From positions 434,001-498,000 of the forward strand of contig CAXHTR010000008.1 in NCBI GenBank assembly GCA_964019655.1: 64,000 bases of DNA, in the 5' to 3' direction. Of this stretch, positions 57,104 through 64,000 are shown piece after piece. This DNA is from Perkinsela sp. pyNocScin1 (taxonomy: Eukaryota > Euglenozoa > Kinetoplastea > Prokinetoplastida > Perkinselidae). A program made the translations under genes and the position numbers. The stretch's first letter is position 1. Every line of letters starts with the position of its first letter. Below the pieces are notes generated by a model that made no database searches, was not told the DNA's origin, and saw nothing but the letters and a program-made list of their open reading frames with translations.

Positions 57104-57189
57104 TGAATATCAAATAAATCAAAGATTCGGTCGAGCGAAATGGTCAAGCAAAAGATATGGTCACAAATTTAAGTTTTCCTGGATCATGA

Positions 57190-58908
57190 CTACGAAATGA
57201 GGGTCTTTGTGACGAAGTCCACGTCTAATTTTTTTATGTCTTGGTAAGTTTGGCCAACTCCCACGAAAGCAACAGGAATACCTGTACTGTACGACATTGA
57301 TACTGCCGCTCCAACTTTGTCATCAATTGTATCGAACTTTGTGAGGAATACCGCGTCAATACCGCGTGCTTCTTCGCCTACAGGAGCAGACTTCAAAAAG
57401 TACTGATTGAATTTGTCGAGCTGCTCCCACCCGTCGTTGCCTGCGAGGGCCTCACCGACAAAAAGCGTTAAATTTGGCTTTATTTCATACACAAGCTTAC
57501 TCAGAGCCTTCATTCGCATGTCATGCCCCTGCATTCGACCTGCTGTGTCAACTAAAACTACATCAATATTATCCTTCTGGGCTTTGAGAAGGGAATTTGA
57601 AGCAACTTTGGCTGCATCGAGGCCATAGCCTTCTTTGTACAAGGGAATTCCAATGACACGGGAATGAACTTCAAGTTGCTCTACTGCACCACCGCGGAAC
57701 GTGTCGCATGCAGCAATAAGGACTCGAAAGCCGTTCTTCTTTAAGAAATAAGCAATTTTTGAGAGAGAAGTTGACTTACCAACTCCATTGACACCGCAGA
57801 AGCAGATTGTGAAGGGTCTATTTGTTGTTTCTTTGTGAAATGTAACATCTTTAAGAAGATTTACTTCTTTTCTTGGAGTCAAAATGCTTCTCAGGTTTGC
57901 TTTCAAGCTTTCCTCAACCAGCTTTGTCAGATTTTTGTATGACCCAACAGTTGTGCCCGTGAGAGAAAAAGATATAGACTCCATTATCTCATCAGCCACT
58001 GGGACAACAACATTTTTAGTGAGAAGCTTTTCCCGAATCAAAGGTAGAGCTTCCTCGAGATCTGCAGAAGTCAATTCTCTAGACCCGAGGCGACTGCGAA
58101 GGGTGGAAAATATTTGTGATGTTACGGACTTTTCTCCCGTTTTTTCTTCCGAAGTTTGTAGGTATTCGTCCCAATTTGACAACTCCACCGACGTCTCAGT
58201 CCCTTCATCATCATATTGTATGAGATTCTTGTAGCTGTCAATGGAAGCTGGATCAGAACCATCCAAGGCTTCTTCAGGTAATTCAATCGAGTCATTCCAG
58301 CATCTATTCTTTTTCCCCTTAGGCTTTTCTTTCTTCGAGTCGCTCGAACCACTTTTCCCAGACTTTCCCTTGCATATGGCTCGACGACCGCTTGGGCCTA
58401 TCGATGCTTTGCTTGCCCTCAGCTTCTCAATAGGTGAAGGAGTTGGAGGGACGATTGGATCTGCACTTATCTGTTTAACATCTAAAACTCCCTTTTCTTT
58501 GGGCAAACTATGTGATTCGATCTGCTCATTGATCAAAGCAGACCTCATCGCCATCACTTGAGCATCCAAGTATGCAGTACTGGTGATTGGCTCCGGTATG
58601 CCTGGAGAGCCGTGCTCCTTTTTATATGCCACATTAACCATTTGAGATACCTTCTTGAGGAGGCTCTCTATTCCAATGAGCTGCACATGCTTACTGCAAA
58701 CTGCTACTATGAGATGTTCCGCATGGAGGTCTATGAAATAGTACATCCTGTAAGCATCGATAGAAGCTTCACGAACACGGTTTTGCACTTTGGCAATATC
58801 GACTTCATTGCGTATGAGTGCATTGATGGGGTTCCCTAAAGGCTCTCTTTCTACAAGTTTCCATATTTCAACACCGTTTAATGCAATACAGGTGATTTTG
58901 TCGAGCAT
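57190..58908 (-). CDS. SRPRA: Signal recognition particle receptor alpha subunit
   Basis: 572 residues. The N-terminal ~130 residues form the SRX longin-like domain (YYFIDLHAEHLIVAVC). A long basic linker follows (KGKSGKSGSSDSKKEKPKGKKN). The NG GTPase domain has GVNGVGKSTSLSKIAYFLKK, CDTFRGGAVEQL, LVDTAGRMQGHD, LTKFDTIDDKVGAAVSM and VGVGQTYQDIKKL. It docks ribosome-nascent chains at the ER. With TRAP-gamma and the SEL1L-like gene the window covers several ER functions. The ATG is first, with the gene in a long - run. Confidence 0.95.
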   Translation of the reverse strand: MLDKITCIALNGVEIWKLVEREPLGNPINALIRNEVDIAKVQNRVREASIDAYRMYYFIDLHAEHLIVAVCSKHVQLIGIESLLKKVSQMVNVAYKKEHGSPGIPEPITSTAYLDAQVMAMRSALINEQIESHSLPKEKGVLDVKQISADPIVPPTPSPIEKLRASKASIGPSGRRAICKGKSGKSGSSDSKKEKPKGKKNRCWNDSIELPEEALDGSDPASIDSYKNLIQYDDEGTETSVELSNWDEYLQTSEEKTGEKSVTSQIFSTLRSRLGSRELTSADLEEALPLIREKLLTKNVVVPVADEIMESISFSLTGTTVGSYKNLTKLVEESLKANLRSILTPRKEVNLLKDVTFHKETTNRPFTICFCGVNGVGKSTSLSKIAYFLKKNGFRVLIAACDTFRGGAVEQLEVHSRVIGIPLYKEGYGLDAAKVASNSLLKAQKDNIDVVLVDTAGRMQGHDMRMKALSKLVYEIKPNLTLFVGEALAGNDGWEQLDKFNQYFLKSAPVGEEARGIDAVFLTKFDTIDDKVGAAVSMSYSTGIPVAFVGVGQTYQDIKKLDVDFVTKTLIS

Positions 58909-58996
58909 TGTAATTGTAGAAACTTACGCGCTTCCGAAAAGTGTGGGTGAGCTCTGCTAGATCGTAAATATATTCTCAAACTTATCTCCGTGGTGT

Positions 58997-59383
58997 CTAT
59001 GCTGAGGTCTCTGCTAAGTACCCTGCCTGTTCATCATTCCAGTCGACCACTTCTGGGGGTGCCCCCTCTCCGTAAAGCCATTTCATTGGAATGTACCAGA
59101 AAAGTACCCAGGATGACCACCATTGGAACCAGCAGCCAATGTAATTGTACCTATTAAGATAATCTGTCCGCCTCAGTGCCCATACAGGGTCAAGAATTCG
59201 AAAAAGCTTGTAGATCCCGGTGTAGCACCACCAAACACCTTCAGCATTGTCAGCCGGCGGGGCATCTTTCGCGTCATGCATGCCCCATTCTTTTCCACCA
59301 TCCATATAAATAATAGGTGGCGAAACGCCAGCCCGCAGAACATGCGTGAGTTTCATACTCACAATGGAAGAGCGCCGAAGCAT
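58997..59383 (-). CDS. Small membrane protein, probably mitochondrial respiratory accessory
   Basis: 128 residues, rich in Trp and Tyr. The middle has a Trp-rich hydrophobic segment (YIGCWFQWWSSWVLFWYIPMK) that probably spans a membrane. The N-terminus MLRRSSIVSMKLTHVLRAG looks like a presequence. No family recognised. It is grouped with the CMC gene and another small gene, which suggests inner-membrane respiratory components. This is inference from context and composition. Confidence 0.6.
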   Translation of the reverse strand: MLRRSSIVSMKLTHVLRAGVSPPIIYMDGGKEWGMHDAKDAPPADNAEGVWWCYTGIYKLFRILDPVWALRRTDYLNRYNYIGCWFQWWSSWVLFWYIPMKWLYGEGAPPEVVDWNDEQAGYLAETSA

Positions 59384-59452
59384 TCTATTTCAAGAATATA
59401 CGATATAAAACTTCAGGAAATGGGACATCAAGGTAAAGTAGCGGAAGAAACT

Positions 59453-59917
59453 TTAGTCTACAAACTGATTGTTCGCTGCATCGATTTTTTGCTGCTTGAG
59501 CTCTCGTTCGCGCTCTCTACTGCGTGCATCCTTTTCTAAATTTGCATCTCTTCGCTGCTGGTATTTTTCACGATACTTTTGCTTCTTTTTCACCATTTGT
59601 AAATTGACACATGCGGAAAGCTCAACCTTCAGGGGGCCACACAAGTTGAGAAATTGATACTTGAGTGGCTCTTCGCGACATCTGTAATATTCCTGAATGA
59701 TATCTTTGCATTTCGGAAATTCTGAAAGTTTTGGGTTGACACTTGCTCCCCGAAACACGAAGATATCTTCCTCATTGCTTTGCTTAGCGTACGTATACAT
59801 AGCAGCACGATCTTGATAAATCAGAATCTTGTTATAAACAGGTATGCTGTACCACCAGTCAGCATTTTGACGCGGGCTTTTGTTTTCTGTATTTGCTCCA
59901 GCGTGTGACGTTTCCAT
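59453..59917 (-). CDS. Twin CX9C (CHCH) protein, CMC1/CMC2-like
   Basis: 154 residues. Twin CX9C motif: CKDIIQEYYRC, then CGPLKVELSAC after 16 residues. It is followed by a long, highly charged helix (QKYREKYQQRRDANLEKD). Such proteins fold in the intermembrane space through Mia40 and help assemble cytochrome c oxidase (CMC1/CMC2 group). The N-terminal extension with NADWWYSIPVYN is unlike CMC2. The subgroup is not certain. Confidence 0.8.
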   Translation of the reverse strand: METSHAGANTENKSPRQNADWWYSIPVYNKILIYQDRAAMYTYAKQSNEEDIFVFRGASVNPKLSEFPKCKDIIQEYYRCREEPLKYQFLNLCGPLKVELSACVNLQMVKKKQKYREKYQQRRDANLEKDARSRERERELKQQKIDAANNQFVD

Positions 59918-59996
59918 CAGTATTATGAAACTGAAATATATTCAATGAATGTGGCCCATGAAAGCTCTTGAATCATCAATATTCCTTTAGACCTTC

Positions 59997-60329
59997 TCAG
60001 GGACGGAGACGTAAGTTTGTTGGACTCAGATTATACTTATAAAGATAAATGTCTTGCTGAAACAACTCACGGTGTGCCTCCACTTGTTCCTCGCAGTACG
60101 GCTCTGCGTCATAAGAATAAACTCTTTTGTCTTCCATTTGCGGGAAATTCGAACGTGCCAATTTCGCGAATATGAGACCATCCCGCCGCACAGATGTGTG
60201 AGGCGACCAGCTTACTCGACGTGTGTGACTAACGGCTTCATCTGTAAACCAATCCTTCTGGTCAGTGCTTATTCTCCGGATAGAGCATCCAAGGAGAAGT
60301 AGCTTTTCAGTCTTGAGATGTCTTAGCAT
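59997..60329 (-). CDS. Small hypothetical protein, probably mitochondrial
   Basis: 110 residues. The N-terminus MLRHLKTEKLLLLGCSIRR is presequence-like. The rest is polar with several Tyr and Arg and no membrane helix or motif. It is the first gene of the long - run, next to the divergent switch, and 80 bp upstream of the CMC-like gene. Function unknown. Confidence 0.55.
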   Translation of the reverse strand: MLRHLKTEKLLLLGCSIRRISTDQKDWFTDEAVSHTRRVSWSPHTSVRRDGLIFAKLARSNFPQMEDKRVYSYDAEPYCEEQVEAHRELFQQDIYLYKYNLSPTNLRLRP

Positions 60330-60940
60330 GGATCATTCAAGTAGTCCTAAATGTGAATAACGATAGAGCATAAGCTATATTCAGCAGTACTCTATCAGCG
60401 CATCTTTTTCAAATTTGGTAAGGATATAAGGAAGCTGTAATGAATGCTAGATATCAATTCATTTATCCACATTCTGGTTGGATATTTTGAAATCATTGGT
60501 ATAATTTTTTTTCGGAGAGGCATTATATTGGTAGAATGATCTATTTTGACTCAGTGGCTCATTTGAATCTAGAAAAGATAACAAAAATATCGACTTACTC
60601 TGACTGCAGAGGAAGAGGGTTTTTCGCGTAGGGGGCAAATTGAATTTATTAATAAATGAAGCCAAATCGGAAAAAACGGCTTCATTCAGATATGAGTATG
60701 CTCAGTGCAGATATACCAATAAATGCCGCGCGAATCACCGTGGACATAGTAATTCTTAACCATTGTTCGTGCTAAAAGCCCCAAAGCTCATCCCAGCGGT
60801 AAGTCAATTTCATAGGCTGCAGTATACACATATCGTATCGAAGAACTTGCGGTCGATTTCATCATTTTATTGAGTGACTGTCGATCATACACCGCGTAAG
60901 CTAAACGTATACATCATAACTCACTTTTTCATGTGTAACT
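60330..60940. promoter_or_regulatory. Divergent strand-switch region (putative bidirectional transcription start)
   Basis: 611 bp, AT-rich, between the - run and the + run. No ATG-started frame of note; the frame at 60459-60665 starts with TTG. No tRNA recognised. Confidence 0.5.
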
Positions 60941-61282
60941 ATGGTAGTAAGCTTTTTTCGACTGGCAGGACCGACACCTTTTCTTCCCACTGAAAAAGAG
61001 CGTCTCAATGAAGGTATACGATCAGTGGATGGGTTTTATGAGTTTTTTCAGTGCGCACTCTTCGCTCGAAATATCCATTACGTTGGTTTTCTAGACCCTG
61101 CAATCAGTGATTGCGTATCTGAGTTCAGCCACGTTATCTCCGCGAAAATATACGGTGACCAGAACTCTATTGATCATATTCTACAGAAAAGAAGATGTAC
61201 TGTAGATATTTCTGGCTATCCGTGGGAGTTCAAGCAATCTTACATTGAGAAGCTTAAAGCAGAAAAACGAATCCACAATTAG
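60941..61282 (+). CDS. Small hypothetical protein
   Basis: 113 residues from ATG. N-terminus MVVSFFRLAGPTPFLPTEKERLNEG, then a soluble helical-looking body with FYEFFQCALFARNIHYVGFL and a C-terminal GYPWEFKQSYIEKLKAEKRI. No family recognised. The even composition and its place 112 bp before the kinesin gene in the same orientation support a real gene. Confidence 0.6.
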   Translation: MVVSFFRLAGPTPFLPTEKERLNEGIRSVDGFYEFFQCALFARNIHYVGFLDPAISDCVSEFSHVISAKIYGDQNSIDHILQKRRCTVDISGYPWEFKQSYIEKLKAEKRIHN

Positions 61283-61394
61283 TTTGATTCGAAAGAGTAA
61301 AATTACTCAGGTATATGGCATGTCAGTCAGTTATTATGATATTTACTGTGATCATGGGAATTACCAATGAAATATCGTGAAACTCAGTGAACAT

Positions 61395-63785
61395 ATGCAA
61401 GCGACACCGAAAAATTTCCGAATGAGTGCGCAAGGCACTAACTTTAATGAGCTTGAAAGTCCGAGATTCTCACTTGATGAGTCCAAGTCGCCACTTAGAG
61501 TTAATTTTACCAGCAAATCCCCACAAAATCATGAGAAACAGTTGCCAGAGACATCTCTCAGTCCAAAAAGTTTGAAATTACCGATCATTCATGATACAGA
61601 TGCTGTTAAAGTTGCTGTTCGTGTACGTTCATTCCTCCCACATGAAAAATCTTCCGTTCTAAACCTCTGCATTCGCATGAAATCAAATACATGTGAATTG
61701 ACCTTGGATGATAGATCAAAGCATCCGTTTACCTTTGATCAGTGCTTCTGGAGCAACAGTATCGTTGATAAAGAAATACAATACAGCACACAAGATGATG
61801 TGTACTTGAGCCTCGGAAAGCCCCTAATTAATCACGTTCTCGGTGGGATGAATGCATCAATCATTGCGTATGGGCAAACAGGAAGTGGCAAAACCTACAG
61901 TTTATACGGTCCAACAAACCCGGAGGATAGTACCTACGGGCTTATACCACGTGTATGCAACGACATTTTTTCATCGCTCAATAAGCAAAAAATACCCTTC
62001 AAAGCAAACGTTTCCATGGTCGAAGTCTACCTTGAGCGTGTTTACGATCTTTTGGAGCACCGCCGAGAGCTGAACATTCGGGGCACCCTGCACTCTGGAT
62101 TCCGTGTTCATGCGGCAAAAAAGCTGGAAGTGCACGATTTCCCATCTATTATCAAAATCATTCAAAGCGCTGAGTTGCGGAAGACTTACGCCTCCACGGC
62201 TGCCAACGAAAGGAGTAGTCGAGCCCATACCCTTTTTGAATTGAATTTGCGCATGGCTACGGAGCTAGGAACCCGGACATCTAGATTTATGCTCGTTGAC
62301 CTTGCGGGATCGGAAAGAACAAAGGTATCGAGAGCTGAGGGTAAAACTCTGGAACAGGCGTGCAATATCAATTTGTCGCTGATGCATCTTGGTAGATGCA
62401 TCGAGGCTGTTGGAAGCAATAAACTTGCACATAACAATCTCGTGGAATTTCGTTCCAGCGCGCTGACTAAGCTTTTGAAGGAGTCACTTGGAGGGAACGC
62501 GAAAACCGTTATTCTTGCTACACTTTCACCTTCTGCTGCAGATGCACACAACACGCTCCATGCCTTGCGCTTCGCTGATCGGGCGAAAAAAATAAAGACA
62601 CATGCCGTCATTAATGAGTTCTCTATTGAATCACAGAAAACCATGTCAAACGAAATAAAGAAAGCATTTCAGGAGCGTATGGATATCCTGAAGATCGAGT
62701 ATGAGCTCGAGAATAAGCAGCAAGCGCTTCTTGCAAAGGAAATCGAGTTGGAAGCACAAAGTGTAGCTCTCAATGCCGAAAAGGCGGCCTTGGCACAGCA
62801 GCTGGAAGACAATAAGATTTTGACCAAACAGGAGAAGGGTGCCCTCGCAGATCGAGAGCGCGATCTGCAGCAGAAATCTGAGCTCATTAAAGCGGAAATG
62901 GCTGCCATGCAGTCACAGCGTCAAGATTTGGAGGAGAAAATGGGCTCGCTGGAAACTGCCAATGCACAGATTCTGGCTGACAAGCGAATGGCACAGGATG
63001 AAATGCTGAGACTTCAGGACGAAGCTTTCGAAGCACAAGAATACCAAAAGATCCTCGAGAATACGATGGACCTTCACTTCACAGAGCATGAAGAAGCTAT
63101 GCTTCGCAACGACATCACCCTCGAATTTCTTCATAGCGCTCAGCAGTTGTGGCAGAAGAAATTAGCGAGTGAAATGCAACTTGCACTTCAGGAAGCGAAA
63201 ACTCCCCTTTTAGCCGAGCTGGCTGAACGCAGGTCTACAATCTTGACGCTCAAAGCCAGCCTCGCTGAAGTTTCAAAGGAAGCCGGTAATATGAGAGCAT
63301 ATGCCGTAGAGAAAAGCAATGAGCATTCGAAAGTGGTGGAGGCTCTGAATGCAGAGATAAAAGACCTGAAAACTTCCATCCATAGATCAAGCGAAGCACA
63401 CATGAAAGAAATTCAAGCAAAAGAAAGTGAGATCAATTCACTAGTGGAGACCAACCGGGTACTGAAGGAAGAACAGGATCATGCAGAAGCCCACTTTCTT
63501 CTGCTAAACGCTCGTAAGGTTTGTCAAGAAATGGAGAGCGATGAAGCTGAGCGTCGACGAAATATCATGAAAGAAACGCAAAGTGCTTTCAATAGCATCA
63601 TGATATCTGCCTCGCTCCAGCAACATTTCTCTGCAAGTGAAACGAATGCACGGCTCATGGTTACTCTGAACGAGCTTCGAGAATATCAGAGCATACGCGA
63701 GCTCTACTTTGCGCAACAAAAACAGATTTTTTACTTGAAGGCACTTTCCTTGACTGCGTGTATTCGATCAGACCCAGTGCCATAG
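61395..63785 (+). CDS. Kinesin with N-terminal motor and coiled-coil tail
   Basis: 796 residues from ATG 61395; the longer frame starts at GTG. The motor occupies roughly 65-420 with P-loop YGQTGSGKTYSLYG, switch I NERSSRAHTLF, switch II LVDLAGSERTKV and the microtubule-binding LTKLLKESLGGNAKT. A long coiled coil of about 300 residues follows (ELENKQQALLAKEIELEAQS, etc.). A short ~70-residue tail ends it. Plus-end motors of this layout serve spindles, organelle transport or flagella; the class was not assigned. A TCAG acceptor lies 5 bases before the ATG. Confidence 0.92.
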   Translation: MQATPKNFRMSAQGTNFNELESPRFSLDESKSPLRVNFTSKSPQNHEKQLPETSLSPKSLKLPIIHDTDAVKVAVRVRSFLPHEKSSVLNLCIRMKSNTCELTLDDRSKHPFTFDQCFWSNSIVDKEIQYSTQDDVYLSLGKPLINHVLGGMNASIIAYGQTGSGKTYSLYGPTNPEDSTYGLIPRVCNDIFSSLNKQKIPFKANVSMVEVYLERVYDLLEHRRELNIRGTLHSGFRVHAAKKLEVHDFPSIIKIIQSAELRKTYASTAANERSSRAHTLFELNLRMATELGTRTSRFMLVDLAGSERTKVSRAEGKTLEQACNINLSLMHLGRCIEAVGSNKLAHNNLVEFRSSALTKLLKESLGGNAKTVILATLSPSAADAHNTLHALRFADRAKKIKTHAVINEFSIESQKTMSNEIKKAFQERMDILKIEYELENKQQALLAKEIELEAQSVALNAEKAALAQQLEDNKILTKQEKGALADRERDLQQKSELIKAEMAAMQSQRQDLEEKMGSLETANAQILADKRMAQDEMLRLQDEAFEAQEYQKILENTMDLHFTEHEEAMLRNDITLEFLHSAQQLWQKKLASEMQLALQEAKTPLLAELAERRSTILTLKASLAEVSKEAGNMRAYAVEKSNEHSKVVEALNAEIKDLKTSIHRSSEAHMKEIQAKESEINSLVETNRVLKEEQDHAEAHFLLLNARKVCQEMESDEAERRRNIMKETQSAFNSIMISASLQQHFSASETNARLMVTLNELREYQSIRELYFAQQKQIFYLKALSLTACIRSDPVP

Positions 63786-63957
63786 CCGACGGTGATTATA
63801 CTTTGAGTCGAAACAACTGTATCTTTCGGAGGCGCTTTTAAGATGGCACAATTTCTGGAACAAGACCCCTTATAGTTTTTTTTTTGGCTAGGATGTTTTG
63901 ATGACGCGCATTTTGAGCTAAAATTCTTTCGCCATTATCACCTTTTTTGTTTGTATA

Positions 63958-64000
63958 ATGTTCCCAAGCAGACTTATGCGCTATCCCCGCGCGCCGAATG
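63958..64000 (+). CDS. 5' end of a further gene, cut by window edge
   Basis: The ATG at 63958 opens MFPSRLMRYPRAPN and runs off the window. It follows a strong pyrimidine tract (caccttttttgtttg). Arg-rich with Pro, it could be a presequence. With 14 codons nothing more can be said. Confidence 0.4.
   Translation, partial: MFPSRLMRYPRAPN

Noticed and set aside
60459-60665. 68-codon - strand frame in the divergent region
   Set aside because: Starts with TTG and no ATG supports it; no motif.

Overview
This window is nuclear DNA of a eukaryote that packs its genes like a kinetoplastid. About 40 intronless protein genes lie head to tail, often 35-150 bp apart, in long same-strand runs: + (1-7707), - (8104-18038), + (18886-23733), - (24260-31772), + (32518-44579), - (45292-60329) and + (60941-64000). 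Pyrimidine tracts followed by AG stand just upstream of many start codons, as expected for spliced-leader trans-splicing. Several start codons below were placed with them, because the longest open frames often begin with TTG or GTG. RNA polymerase I subunit 2 with a long N-terminal extension, divergent mitochondrial proteins and a kinetoplastid-style leucine-rich repeat protein fit the same assignment. The tight packing suggests a reduced form such as the endosymbiont Perkinsela. That genus call is inference and no search was run.

Layout. 1-7.7 kb: C-terminus of DNA polymerase epsilon, a SET-domain lysine methyltransferase, mitochondrial FAD glycerol-3-phosphate dehydrogenase, and a RING-SNF2 (Rad5-type) ATPase. 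8.1-18 kb (-): an LRR protein, a small membrane protein, an MCM8/9-type helicase, an HMG-like basic protein, a degenerate RNA-methyltransferase-like protein and a transportin-like karyopherin. 18.9-23.7 kb (+): Dbp7/DDX31 helicase, a WW-PHD-SET protein, two unknowns and a PHD protein. 24.3-31.8 kb (-): RPA2, an HGH1-like armadillo protein and a WD40 protein. 32.5-44.6 kb (+): HSP60, PICOT-like glutaredoxin, NFU1, TRAP-gamma, unknowns, an RRM protein, LSm2-like, a redoxin, a cold-shock-like protein, an atypical SDR, an inverted-repeat element and S-adenosylmethionine synthetase. 45.3-60.3 kb (-): mS29/DAP3, SEL1L/HRD3, a PP2A-type phosphatase, an HMG-like protein, an AFG2-type AAA ATPase, MTR4, an SDR, SRP receptor alpha and three small presumed mitochondrial proteins. 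60.9-64 kb (+): a small unknown, a kinesin and the first codons of one more gene.

Themes. The content is housekeeping: replication and repair (POLE, MCM, Rad5), chromatin (SET, PHD, WW), rRNA synthesis and ribosome assembly (RPA2, Dbp7, MTR4, AFG2), ER translocation and quality control (TRAP-gamma, SRPRA, SEL1L), and mitochondrial Fe-S, proteostasis and translation (HSP60, PICOT, NFU1, mS29, CMC).

The most striking large-scale signal is base composition. GC content is lowest near the divergent strand switches (about 18.5, 32 and 60.5 kb) and highest near the convergent ones (about 8, 24 and 45 kb), even within single genes such as RPA2. The best candidate for something undescribed is a roughly 590-bp segment at 42689-43280, bounded by 19-bp perfect inverted repeats that contain TTAA. 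No tRNA, rRNA or CRISPR was recognised.
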